Assembly: GCA_029948255.1 (NCBI GenBank)
Contig: JALIZF010001866.1
Location: forward strand, 909,501 to 973,500
Direction of reading: 5' to 3'
Length of the DNA stretch: 64,000 nucleotides
Origin: Telmatactis stephensoni
Lineage: Eukaryota; Cnidaria; Anthozoa; Actiniaria; Isophelliidae
A model generated the notes under the pieces. That model was not told the origin of the DNA and made no database searches. It saw nothing but the letters and a program-made list of their open reading frames with translations. This document shows, one piece after another, positions 1 to 13,400 of this stretch (its first letter is position 1; every line of letters begins with the position of its first letter). A program made the translations under genes and the position numbers.

Positions 1-130
1 AAACACCCTAATTCCACTAAAAGGTACCAGCTTAGTCTCTGGTAGTCCAATAACATTTGAGACACCCTAAAAAGTACCAGATTGACCCCTAAAGGTACAA
101 TGAGCATCCCACCCAAAATATATGGGAGTC

Positions 131-370
131 GTCCCCATATATGGCTGAGTGGCTAGACCGCTTGCCTCTCACTGCTGTGGTCCCTGGTTCGATGCCAGAT
201 GAGGCACTTCATGTGAGTTGAGTTTGTTAGTTTGTTCTCTCCCTTGCTTCGAGGGTTTTTCTCCGGGTCCTCCAGTTTTCCTCCCTCCATCAAAAACAAA
301 CTGGTGAGTCGAGTGATTATTTGAAAAAATATTTAAGGTAGAGGTAGTGAGTGAGAGGACACTTAAATAA
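131..370 (+). mobile_element. tRNA-derived SINE-like element
   Basis: A tRNA-like head carries a pol III box A-like stretch at 142-153 (TGGCTGAGTGGC) and a box B-like stretch at 186-196 (GGTTCGATGCC), with spacing normal for a tRNA promoter. It is followed by a CT-rich body (about 245-290, containing CTCCGGGTCCTCC) of the kind seen in marine invertebrate SINEs, then an A/T-rich end. The head does not fold into a complete functional tRNA that I can see, so I call it a SINE. It lies beyond exon 4 in an intron of the PDE11-like gene. Exact ends are uncertain. Confidence 0.55.
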
Positions 371-433
371 ACAGTTATTTATTTTTACTAATACATATCA
401 CTAATATGATTATCAGAATATTAATTAACTTAC

Positions 434-3400
434 CCTATTTCTATTAAATTCAATGGCTGATAATTCAAAAAGCTTGGCATTGGTAATTCCTATCCCACAA
501 AACGTTAAATACATATCACAGACCTGGAAGAATAAAATAAATATTTATTTTAAGGAAAGAATAAGATAAAACTGCAAATGCAAGCATCCACAATTACACA
601 ATTATGGTTTTCACTATACAATTATTACAAATCTTGTCCCCAGCCTAGTAATATCTATACCCTACCCCACACCCCCTAAAAAGTGAATTCCTAAAATAGG
701 TGCTAGACCAAATTTGAAGACTTTCTACCCCTTGGCATATCACATATCACAGTGTGGTTTAAATTATAAGAGGGTAAGCTATCACATTTATTAAAATGGG
801 GTCAAACTATTGATAACAGAATAACTACAAATATCTAATTAAAAAGTGAACATACTCAAACCAGATGTGGGTTTATAATTACAAAAGTGTAATTATTACT
901 AACATCATTGTTATATAAAAATTAAGGGAGGAAATAACAGACTGACGTGCAACATGTCCTGAAAGGAAGACTTTTGATGTTACAACTCCACCCACCAAAA
1001 AGTGAACATACTTAAACCAGATGTGGGTTTACAAGAATGTAATTATTAATAACATCATTGTTATATAAAAATTAAGGGAGGAAATAACAGACTGACGTGC
1101 AACATGTCCGGAAAGGAAGACTTTTGATGTTACAACTCCACCCATCACAGGGTTATGGCATCATACAGTTTGTTTCACACTCACAAGAAAACAGCTTTAC
1201 TGCCTAGTGTTAGGCTCTGGAGTGACTTTAGAGTGTCAGGCGATTCAGAAACCATTTTTAAAGCTGTCAAAACAATGCTCTGCAGCATAATGTAATGCAA
1301 TACACACTATTGAACTGATCACATTGTTGAAGTAATCCAAAACACCTGTTAATCTAAATGGAATCAGATGCCACATTTTTGCCAAAATTTAGCCAGCAAA
1401 TTGAATATGACAGAAGCAGCATATGGAACAGGTTGAAGTGACAATAATTAAGTTGGATGTCAAATTTCAGCTTGTAATCACTAATTGATACTGTAGTAAT
1501 TGCATTAACTATTACAAGTACAAGGTTAATAGATACCCCAAGGGTATATGTTGTTATATCATTGTATGAATGTACTAAAGTATGGTTTTAATTTGATTGC
1601 TATGATATTCCTACTGTTACTAATTATCACTAATGGACCAAATCAACCATGGATCACATACTTTGATTTCTGAGATAGAACTATAATTTTATTCCAGTGA
1701 TTGCACGGTAATGTTTCCTATAATCACTAAAACCTTTGCAAGTGTTCAAATGAGCAAATAATAGCAATCATTGGACATAAATGAATTTCCTAGCTATATC
1801 ATAACTATATACCTGTTTGAAAAGTTTATCATTCTTTGATCATATTTTTTCACAACTTATGTTATTTCCATCACTTCTATATATAGCTAGATTTCCACTG
1901 AGAAAAAGCCAGCAACAAGCAAAAATCTGCTGGCTATTGCAAACGTTTTGACTTCGATATTTAGTACTTTGCAAAATTAAGAACAATGCACTAAATCCAC
2001 TGTTGAACAACTGTCACCTGACAGTCAGTCATTTGTCCATGATAGCAAACCAGTTGACTTGACAGTTGGGGACTATTGGCTTGCTGTCAAGTGACAGCCA
2101 TCCAGTTGTTGGGTGACTATCAAAGTCAACTGTCAGATGACAACTGATGGTAGTCAAGCTGACTGTGAACTGATGAAAGTTGGCCACTTTGATAAGAAAT
2201 ACTCCATCCTCCATCTCCTTGCCCACCCCTGGTCACTTTTGCGCCATCTGTTGGGGATGCGAATACACCCCTGCACCCCCCACCCCCCAGCCAACAGGCC
2301 TGGCAAGGGTTAATCCTTTACCTTTTCATCTTCTTTTGTGAAAGGCACTCCACCTGGATTTTTGTTGATAATTTGTGCAACACCAACAACCTTAACAAAG
2401 ACGAAAATACACAAATTACAGAAATATATCTAAGTATCTTATATAACAGCCAATGCTACCATCATTGAAAGATTGCTTTGGAACTCTACATATTATTCAA
2501 TCAGCATGCTGAAGGAATTTTCCTCTCCCTGTCCCCCTCAGTTTAATGTTGTTCCCTGGTAACTATCAAGCCTACACCTGGACAAGCATCAACTAAAGGA
2601 AGGGGGAGGAGCAATAATTTTCCATTATGTATTTAATTGTATGTGTGGTATTCAGAAGCAGTCCAGATTTTTTTTTGTCAAGTACTGTGGAACCTCCCAC
2701 AATAATTATAAGCAAACTCCCAAATTTGAATATTGTACATTGTACAAAACATTTTAAGTTTGTTAAGTTGTCTTTTTTATAGCAAGGGATGCAAGTATGT
2801 GGTTGGCTTTGTATTACTTCTTAATTAGGGGGTTGGGTTAGGTATTAATTTACCTAGTAGGGGATCTTGTGTCCTTTTGTAATTTATCTGCCTCCAGGCA
2901 AATGTTGGGGATGCGAATACACGATTTAACCCATCATTAAATACAAAAATGAAATGTCACGTCATTGAAGGGAAATGGTCGCATGATTAGACTGTATTTA
3001 TTTATTCCTAGAATTATGTGCATCATCGCATGTAGCTAAAATTCAAACTACCTCTCCTTCATTGTTCTTGACTGGTTTACAAAGCAAACTTTTGGTATGG
3101 TAACCTGTTTGCTTGTCAACATCCTGATTAAATCTGGGATCCTGGCATTTCAAACAAAACAAATATGATTTATGAGTCATTTCAAGTATAAATACCAAAC
3201 CCACAATCATAATCAAAATATGATACACCCAATATTATTAAGTGCTTGAATTAGTGCAATAGCCAAATATGGACATATGTGTATGGACCACAATTATAAT
3301 GATGCAATGATAATGGTCCACGTTCAAGTTAAAGGGGGTCCTTAACTAACACATATATCAGTTATAAAATACAATGTATGCATATATTATACCACGGATA

Positions 3401-6400
3401 TATATTATGCAATTGTTAGTAAACAATATATATTTTGCAACCTTGAAATACTGCAGAAACACAAGCATCATTGCCTGAGAGTAAAATTAAATCCCTAGGC
3501 AATCATACAACAAAAGAATTTAATTTAATCAATAAATTAAAGTTTTCCTTGATCCTCAAAGACAATAAAGGATTAGAAAGTAATAATCTGACCTCAGGAT
3601 TGAGGCACACAATTTTGAAACCTCAGTTGAATAAAGTAATAAAGTAAATTTATGTTTGAATAATACTGAATTATACGAAAGGATACAATATGAAAACAGT
3701 GAAGTAGCTGTATAGGTACCACCAAACCCCCCCTAAATTTGAAATGACGGGCTAAAAGGTTCACACAAAGCTTAATACTACTCATTTACATACTGTAGTA
3801 TCAGCATGCACATCAAGGTCACAGACCAGTAGCTTGTTTATAAACATGAAATTAGAAGACTGAATGAAATCAAAACATCCTGAATGTATCAGAGCACAGT
3901 AACAGCTGGGCAGTGATCTCTATTAAGATACTATAATTAAATGTTTGAAAGTTACTGAAAAATTTTCAATTTTACAGCTCATAAAAAGTACAGAAAATAT
4001 ATATATTCAATCACAGATAGGCTCATAAGACAAAATGTCAACATAATTTAAGCATGCCATTTTTAATATTTTATGTAGAAAATATTCAATATTTCATGCA
4101 TTATATATTGTTGATAATCAACAGTTTTGAGCAAACCAATAAACTCAAGTGATGCAATCAGTTTGATCTTATGTAAACTTGAAGTTAAAATTGATAACTG
4201 CTTCCCTGTAAAATTGAACAGCCATGTAATCATTGAACACTTCATATGACTAAATACCTGTGGTTTGTTTTATCACATTTTGAACCATAAAAGTTTTATC
4301 ATAAACAAAAGCTATAAAAATTAACCAATAATTGTGGCAAAGAAAAAAGACAAGTGGTTGTATAATTATTCATCTCTGGTGAAGAGATAATTTGTGACAT
4401 GTCACTACAGTCTTTACAAAGCAGTAAGAATCCTGCGATTCAGGAATTTAGAATGTCATTAAAAAGCTATAAACACTTCATGTACAACTCATTTCTACCT
4501 CTACAATATTATTTGGCTAATAGAATATCCATTTTGGTAAACACAATATATTGGTCTTCTCTAAAAACTGTGTCTACTGTGATTTATTAAAATATCATGG
4601 AGTTCACATAGATTTAAATGGCAGTACAGAATATTTGTTCACATCGTGGGGGTTGGGGGGTTCACATACCAATACTCACACAAACAATGGCATAAACAAG
4701 CCTGAAATGATTATGCATTATTGGTGGTACCTGAGAAAAATGCTTTGTGAATTGGCAATCATACAGCTCTATATTATATCAATAATTAAAGCTGGACATT
4801 GAAAAGGTATTGTTCTTTTTAGTTTGCAAAAATGAAAATAAGAAAGCACAGTATAAACTCTAACTCATAATCAATAGATTTAATCAAATTACTAAGCTGG
4901 TAAAAACATCTTACAAGCTGTAACAATAGTAAGCTCTCATCATTGAAAGTCAGCCATCTTTACTGAACTAGTACTATGGAATGATATAATATAATCACGC
5001 ACAGGTTTTCTCAGAATAGAATGCAATATATAAATTTAGACAGGTAGACAAGATGCAGTAAAACAAGTTTTGGGTCATGAATTTTTAACATGGGAATTAC
5101 AAATATTATGAGAAATGGTATTTCTAAATGAATTGTATTTTCATGGACCATCTTAAGTTTCTGTTGTACTAGAAGAGTCAGTACATATGACCAAAACCAA
5201 AAACATTTTTGTTTTTGAGTGAGAGTTGAACTATAGAATTATGAAAAGATCACCACCAAAATCCCAGATGACTTCATTGCACATACATGACAAAATTAAA
5301 TCATAAAGATCTGTATTTATACTCAAAGGGATTACAAATCTTATTTTATTTTGCCCATGATTGACTGGTTTTTTTTTAAGTCTTATATTACGTTACTTTT
5401 CCTCCTGAAAGTCAGAATTTTAAAAATTGATTAATTGTGGCATATATTTTTAATGTTAGAAAGTCACGTTGTTTCGGAGATGATTTGGAAAAAAAAACGT
5501 TTTCCGATTCACACAAAAATGCCTAGCTAGACATTTGTTTACAAAAAAGAATGTTTTTGAAATATTTCGCATGATTGCGTGCTGTTTCGAACGAAAAAAG
5601 CCAATCCAGTGCTAGGGTTAATTTCACGGACACTGCAATCTCTTTCGATATAGTTGATCAACAAAGCAGGAAATCATAAGGAATTTCATCGCTTGAATTT
5701 ATAAGCGTGACCAACACAAACAGCCCTTCAAGCCCTTCAAGCAATGTAACTGTCCCTCCTTCTTCGTTTTGTCGACCTAAGAATTTCCCTGAAAGCATAC
5801 GGGAATAAAATGTTTACGCCAAAAAATAATAATAATAAAAATAAAAATAGAAATGGAATGATAATCAATAATGCCTAAAAAACGTGTCGGTATTAACAAT
5901 TTCAATCATCGGATTTCTTTGGTTAAATACATAAACGCGAAATCAACCGAAGGATTGGAAATAGCGAGATATCATCAAAAAGGCATGAGAACTGGTATAA
6001 TAAAAACTCGGCAATATGGAAATGCCAAGGACTGTATCAATAATTTACCAGCAATAAACGATGTTTAGTTTCTCGGTACAGAAAATCCGATTCAAATTCA
6101 ATTTGTTACGCTGTAGTTATCAAAGCTTTTTGTACATTTCTGACATAAAAAGAGCAAAAAAGGCACTTCAAATATTCCCTTAAAACATAAATGATCAAAG
6201 ACGTCGTGCTAGGAATATATTATTTTGAAAAAGGTAGATGAGGGGTAAAATGTTCTAAATCGTGAGCATTTCTAAAGAACGAGAATTTTGGAGAAACACA
6301 GATATGTCGATTTAAACGTGGCCCTTGAAACGTGTGTGTGATTCACTCAAGCAATTTGTTTATGTTCGTAGATTTGAAAAGCATTGCTATCTTGCCTTTT

Positions 6401-8085
6401 CTAACAAACAGACTTGTAAAATGTCAAACTATGTTGACCCTTGCAGTACCCAAACCAATCCATAAACACACATTCATCAGCTGATAATCTATTAATGAAA
6501 AAAATCTAACGACCAAAAAATTCCTTGAAATCTACATAACTAGTATGTTTCTTTGAGTATGTAAATAACACACACATCACACAACCTAACAGCACATTAA
6601 TATTCTAAAAAGCGGCTACAAAATAAATTCAACGCTACAATTAAAGGTTGTTATTTTGTTATTTGAAATTTCCCACCTATTTCTTTAGCTAAGCACAAAA
6701 CAAAGCCGTGATCTCTGATGTGAGAAAAATGGATTTGGATTCTTGTCACTGATTGAAAAGGCTGTCCCAGAAAGAAATTAAACACAGTGGGCATTTGAAA
6801 CAATTTTATACGTCATCCTAGACTTATGCAAAAACCAAGCTTTAGAAGTCGAATTCAAAAGGCACAAATAACAGTGACAGTTATACAAAGCACTTTCGAA
6901 TGTGCAAAGTTTCGTACTATCAATTTATATGTAACTGACCATCCGACTGGCTTTGCCTCAAAAAATCACGGAATTGCGTTAAATGTGATACACCCCAGCG
7001 ATCCCTAAGCCTAAGCCTAGAAACTATATTTTAAACACTGGCACTGCCTTTAGTAGATCAGTGAAAATACTAGTGTGGTTGACCTGCCAAAAAACCCTAA
7101 TTCTTTTATTTATATTACAAAAGTTACAAACCGCATATGCGTCGGGGATGTTGACCGTCTCGCCTGTAGCTGCAGCATAACCGACCAGTCCAACTCCAAA
7201 CGGCACTCTGATTTCTCGTTGATGGTCGATAGCGTCTTTGGGAGCTGGAGAATTTGTAGATCCAACTTGGACGTCAAACACTTTTGAAACAAGCCACTGT
7301 TTGCCCTTAGGTCCCTCCACTAAGAAAAGCGAGCAGCGATCTGCATTGGTTAGAATACCCACATTGACTAGGATTTTATAGCTCAATGTTTTCAGGTCAA
7401 GATCATTAGCAATATCTCGCACAATTTCGAAGAAGAATTCCCGTTCATTATTGTTCTTCAAATCGAGTTTGGACTCCTTGTTTAAGCTCTTAGAAGACGG
7501 AAGACGAACTTTTGACTCGATCAGAGGCCCTAGTACATGGTGCTGGCCGCAATTAGGCAACGACTTAGTTTTGCGTAATTGTCGTGGGGGGCTTTTCACA
7601 CGCTTTATTCTATCTTCTTTAAACTCACTCAGTGTACTCAAATTCAAGTCGAGCGACTGGAAAAAAGTCGAAGGAATAGATTTACTGTATAAAAGCTGTC
7701 TTTTTCGTTCGTCAGCGGAGAACTGGCGTTGAGTAGTTGGCTGACGGTGAGGTTCTGATAATCGGCGATGAGGTCTCGCTTCTCCACATTCGTCCTCGAC
7801 GCACTCGTTAGAATTCAAAATCTCCACAGAATTATTAAAATGACATTGTTTAGCCTTCAAAGCACTTTCCTTATCACCTAAAACCGATGAAATAGACGCT
7901 TCCCCATGACCAACATTTGATTTTTCCCTTTCACATTTGACTCGGGTCGCTTCTTGCCAGAGTTTGACCATACGAGCAGACGCTTTTCTGACGAAGTAAT
8001 CTTCGGCAAGATCATAGTGTTCATCCAGCCACTGTTCGACTTGCTGAAATGTCAAAGTCATGGCGTTCCCATGCTTACTGCACAT
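434..8085 (-). CDS. PDE11A: PDE11A-like dual-specificity cyclic nucleotide phosphodiesterase, 5' part (runs off left edge)
   Basis: Family members hydrolyse cAMP and cGMP and carry two GAF domains before an HD-type catalytic domain. Four minus-strand exons are readable: 7132-8085, 3052-3141, 2322-2390 and 434-523, joined in phase 0 with clean GT/AG sites, giving 401 codons. The N terminus (VEQWLDEH, then [12 protein letters not shown]) matches the PDE11/PDE5 start. From about residue 215 the GAF-A domain follows ([42 protein letters not shown], then [32 protein letters not shown] and [15 protein letters not shown]). Translation may start at 8085 or at the in-frame Met at 8061, which fits the human start better. 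GAF-B and the HD domain would lie left of position 1, so catalytic residues cannot be checked. Closer to PDE11A than to PDE5 through most of GAF-A. Confidence 0.9.
841..1144. repeat. Tandem duplication, two copies of a ~156-bp unit
   Basis: Copy 1 starts at 841 and copy 2 at 997, both opening with AAAAAGTGAACATACT. They differ by a few substitutions and a short deletion in copy 2. It lies in the intron between exons 3 and 4 of the PDE11-like gene. I see no coding or transposon signature. Confidence 0.85.
3142..7131. other. PDE11A: Intron 1 of the PDE11-like gene, 4 kb
   Basis: AT-rich intron between exon 1 and exon 2. It contains only scattered short ORFs that show no family resemblance. The 20-bp string around GTTGGGGATGCGAATACAC at 2903-2925 is also found at about 2250-2271, the only repeat I noticed linking this and the next intron. 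Nothing else stands out. Confidence 0.7.
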
Positions 8086-10460
8086 ACGATGTGAACTCCC
8101 CTACACATCGCACATCATTGATTTCAGTGTGGATTTCCCCACTCTTCTGCCGGGGCTAACTCGATGGCTGCGTTCACTCGATCGCGCATGTATGTCCAAT
8201 GTAAACAAATAAAGGCTGCTAAATATCGCAAACCTAGGTGTCGTTGTAATAAATCGATGGCTGTTTCCTTTGGAGGCGAAAGAACCGTATGAGATTTAAT
8301 GGAATCGCAAGGTCGTCTTGTACGTTTGCTCTTGTTTCAAGAAATCAAGTCAGGAAATGAAATGGCCGCGGCCAGTTGATGCTTGAAATTACTGACTGGC
8401 TGTACCACTTCGGGTGGCCATGTATAACAACTGTGTTTGTCCCTTTTGTCACCTTTGACAGACTTCTTTAATTCTACGCTGAATATCAGCAAAGAAATAA
8501 TAATTTGTATTTAATGCCGTCCTGTAATAATAAAACCCAACGACCAATCCGAAAACACTTCACTCGCTTGCTCGTTCACATCACATGACTAGAAATATCC
8601 AATCGTCGAAGCTCTTCTTTCTTAGATTTGACCCAGCCTAAGACCGTGAATAAATCAGTTCTCATCGAACGCACAAACTGTAGCCCCCTCACTGGGGCTG
8701 ATATCTTACTCACAGTAAACTCTGCAGGACAACTGAGATTAACAACTTATAAGATTACTGATTTTGGTATTGTAGTCGTTAAAAAGAGCGAAGCAAAAAG
8801 AAAGGCAACATTGCTTCGAGCATATTAGAAATACGCGAACTGGAACGTATGTAGACAGACAGACAAACAAACAAACAAACAAACAAACAATCAAACAAAC
8901 AATCAAACAAACAAACAATCAAACAAACAAACAAACAAACAAACAAACAAACAAACAAACAAACAAGCTTTCTAGCAAATTAACAAACGAGTGTTAACCA
9001 ACGGAAATAGTTGAAATATCGTAAAAAGCTTGAAAACATCTTCAGCTTGGTTGTGGTAAGGCCACTTCTGAGAGTGAATCAAGTTGCAAAGTCTGCAAAG
9101 GGGCTATCCATTCCACAACAAAACTAACAAATGTTTTAACCCAAAATTGAAGAACATAGATGGAAAATGATAAATAAATTAAATAGAGAAGGTCATTAAA
9201 ACGATTTTCCCAAATGCTAATCAATTTTACTAAGCGTACGTCAAGATTTTATGTGCCCACGAACCCTTGGACATCATCAAGATTCTTGAAGATTCCCAGA
9301 CACTTTGATGATGTTTATTTTAGATGCATCAATAGTTAGTCGTGTCATATAATTCCACTATTAAAGCTATCTTTATTCTTTAAGAAAATATAATCAGGAA
9401 TAAATCTTATAACGTAGTCATATATTTGGATAGCCATGTCGTACAAACCAGCCTTTCACGCATTTCGTTTTCGCGCCAATTTCGTTCCCGTTTCGCGGCT
9501 CAAAGCGTTTTCGGTTTCCAAGGATTTGCAACTATTTCAGTTATTCCAAAACCAGTACCTTTTAATATGCAATTTCTTCTTATTTCATCGAGTTTTTTAT
9601 TTTTTTCAATTTTCGCAAATTCACTTGAATTCACTTTAATAAAGCCATTTGTTACATACAACTTTAAATACTGCGCACATATTATTTTATTGCGCACAAG
9701 CTGCAAGCGATGGAGTGAGCTGGCATTCACATTTATTGCCGTTGAAACTTGAAAATGCTACCAAGACCTAACCCTGGTTTTGCTAGCTAGTTTTTGAAAT
9801 TCGCAATATCGACTAATGATTTCACAATTTTATACAGTCATCATGGTTCGCACCTTCGTCGCACCTGCATTCATGTGTAGCTGGGGTTCCTGTGTGTTTT
9901 GAGACAGGAAAAAAATTGCCCGTCAGTTAAAAAAAAAGATCTACTCACAAACATATCTTTTTTAAAATTCTGATATCTTTACAATCTTATCTTAATGTAT
10001 CTAGAATGTATCTTACGATATTTCCCTGCCGGGTACCCCTGCGAACTACGCTGGGAGGGGTGGGTGTGGTTAGGATTATGTAAGACTACCCGCTGACCAG
10101 CAGCAACATGACAAGCTGCTTTCCTTCTCCTTTATCGAACCACATCCCCTTTGTTGTCTTAATTTGCGCTTCATCTCTTACGTCTCAGCATATTTGACAG
10201 TTGTGCTTGATCACACGGTCGGATGAGTGACCCCATTTGTGTCTGACTTCTTCTTGTAGCTCATGTACTCCTTGAGTTGGAATACATCGACATTGGGCTG
10301 GCGAAACGGAAACGAACATTGTTCAACCATAGGCCTAAAGTTTATTGCTATCATGACCTTTGTTCTCTGTTGGCAGTAGCTATCGTATTCGCCTTGTTAG
10401 TTTGTCAAGAGGCAATCCTATTGGAATCTTCTTAGGATCGATCGTGAAACGGCAGAAAAC
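8086..10460. other. Divergent intergenic region between PDE11-like and chimaerin genes
   Basis: 2.4 kb between the PDE11-like start (minus) and the chimaerin start (plus), so it must hold both promoters and 5' UTRs. I see no clear TATA box. A CAAA microsatellite lies at 8855-8966. Short ORFs at 8628-8828 and 9426-9752 have no recognisable features and are not called. Confidence 0.6.
8855..8966. repeat. (CAAA)n microsatellite
   Basis: About 110 bp of CAAA repeats with occasional TCAA interruptions, preceded by a few CAGA units. Confidence 0.95.
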
Positions 10461-13400
10461 ATGGCTGCAGGTATGCAATTGTATTGCGTTTTCTTTTGTC
10501 TCCTTGTGTTATTTGTATGTGGTCAATATTTTTCTAGCAGTTCACTTTGTCAATGATCGATATGTACAGAGCTTTTTTGACATAGAATTGATTTATTTGA
10601 TTAATGCGTAACTCCAAATATCTGTTGCTGCAGTTGAAGGACGTGTTTATGATACCATCGAGGAAGAAGAGCAGCCGGTTTGGAAGTCATACCGTAAGTG
10701 AAACATGACATTTTTGTGGCCTGTTATGGTAAGGTATCAAACACCACGAGGCCAGTATTTTTGTTATTCATATGTTTGCCCGCATCAGCTGTTGGACATT
10801 TTTATTTCCTCTTCAGTATATCAACTTCAGCAAAAAGCTCCCAGGCCAATCCGGATTATTTGTAACAGAAATGTAAGTTTAGTGGTTTTAATAGAACGAA
10901 GGGATTAATTGTTAACCCATCCTAGCTTGGTCTCAAGAGTTCGCACCTGTTACGTTTTTATTCTCTCCTTTCTTTCTCTTTACCTTTTATGGCTAAGCAC
11001 TCCAACACGATCGAAACTTGGAGATAATTTGAGTCATTAGAAATTCTAATTAATTAAGCATACATGTGCTCAAACATGTTTTGTTTATGCAGCAGAATAA
11101 CATTTCGGCTGCATTTCTCACATTTTTAATTGCTTTCAATGTTTTAAAAGTTTTTTGTCACCAAAATCGTTAATGTTTTCATGACTATTGAATTGAAAAT
11201 ACATTGTTTTAACTGTTGATGTCCTCACACCTGTTCTAAACAATCAAAATTTTGAAGCCTTATTCCAATATGTAACTTTTTTGTTTGTGGACCTACAAGT
11301 TTGTTCTTGTTTCTCTCAGTTGAAAATTTTACAGGTTCAAACTCCTTCATTTATCCATGCATTCAACAGTTGTAAATTAAAAATCAAAGTAGTACAGCAT
11401 AAAGAAAAAATAATAATGTATTCTCTTGTTTCAGCCAACAGTAAAACCACTTCATTATGGAAAGGAGTAAGTCATATCCTTCTTTTACCATATTTGTTAA
11501 GCACCTACAGACACCACAGGGCACCTATGTAGGGGTGATGTTAATTCAAGGGTGGTGTTTATTGAAAAATCATAATATTTATAAATGATATAATACATAA
11601 ACAAATGCTAACAACAAGAAAAGTGTTTCAAATGTTCAAACCTATTTTCTAAATAATCAATGTTGAGTTGTACCATATTTGTTTCCGGGGGGGGGGGGGG
11701 GGGGAATCCATTGTACAAGGTATGCTCATTCGTATCTGGCTTAGATGGTAAAAATCAGCAACTTGGTATCTCTTAGGGTGTTAAAGTTGAATTTGAGAGA
11801 TTTAGCATTTCCTCAGCAGGTCTCTCTTAGGGTATCAAAAGAGCCCATTGCATATTTTCTTGTTCTCAAAATTATTGGAAGAAATGTGCCCAATACAAGA
11901 AAAGTGTTGCAACCGTTCAATTTTTTGTTCATTATAATAATGTTCATTATATAGTTTGTTATCGCTGGTATCTCTTAGGGGTTAAAAATCGTCCAGCCAT
12001 GCCCTTCTTAAAATACTTCTGGTATCTTTTAGGGGTATTTTTAAAATTTCCAATGAGCATACCCGATCCTTTTACAATGGAGTCCCCACCCCCCACCCCA
12101 ATTTGCTTTTTTCCTAATTCAAGAATTGTGTTAATAAATTTCATGCTCATTCAAGGAGAGCACTTATTAAGAATTTACTCAGAGATGCAAGCATAATTGG
12201 GGGTGGCATTTTAACAAGGGCGGCACTTAAGGGTGCTGGGACATATTTTGTTGCTAAGCAACGTGGTTGCTATGTTGGCTGTACAAGCGAGTGCCAGAGC
12301 TCACTGACACCTTTGATTTTATGATTTTTTGAGAAAATGTCACTTTTGGAATGCCCCTGTTTATTTTGGTCTTAAAGGTTCACATTTCTATCGAGATAGC
12401 GAGAAATATAATTTTTAATTGAAATTAATTCAACAAAATATGCTACAAATTTCTCAAATTATTAGTTGGCCGTAGCTAAGCAAGATAATGGGTCAAAACA
12501 TTGTAAGTAAGTCTTAAAATCAAATATAAGCATATTGAAGCTGTTCATTATGATACAGTCAAACTATAAAGTGTCGAACATCTGAAATCTCCAGTGTGCA
12601 TGTGCAAAAAGCTGGTTTTCATTTTAAATTCTATCATCTTTGAGGAGTTTACAGCTAAAATAATAATTATTTTAGCTGCAAACTCCTCAAAGATGATAGA
12701 ATTTAAAATAAAAATAATTATTATTTTTATCTTGAAATGTTTTATGTATTATGTTCCACAAAGGTTATGTATGGGTTTTCTAAAAAAGTGTAAATTAGCA
12801 AAGTTATCAGTAAAAATGTCTTTACGAAGATGAAAAAAGAGCTCTAAAAAATTTATCTGTCCACGAAATGAAAAACACATATGTCACTTTGTGCACCTTG
12901 AAGAATAAAGCCATACTATATAAGAATTGAATAAAAATGTTTTGAAATGGCAAAAATTATAGAAATTTTCTGTTCCGATGATGTCATTTGATGACGTCAC
13001 TGTGATGACATCATCAAACTCAAGAAATTTATCATTGTTGTTTACCTCATAAGTATCACTGCTTGAATCCATATATTAGCCAACTTACAAAAATATGAAG
13101 TTTCCCTAGCAATGGGCTCCAGAAATACGTCCCAGCACTCTTAAGCAAGTAAATATGGCATTTATGGGTCCCATAAATTATAGGGGATTCCATAGAAGTG
13201 TGTTTACTAAAAAAGGTTGAGAAGGCTCCACTGCACAAGTACCAGATTTGTAATGAAAACCATACATTAAAAGTACCTGAACTCTGCCATCGGATCAATG
13301 CCTTTTGCAAATGGTTAGAAAAATGCTCTTAGTTAACACAGGGAGCCCAAGACTCCAATTTGCAAGCATAAATTTATCAATTGCTGGATTTCATCTGACA

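Noticed and set aside
131..215. Functional tRNA gene
   Set aside because: Box A and B are present but a full cloverleaf is not, and a SINE-type body follows.
9426..9752. 108-residue plus-strand ORF with hydrophobic stretch before the chimaerin gene
   Set aside because: AT-rich chance ORF; no splice partner, no motif, and overlapping ORFs in other frames are equally long.
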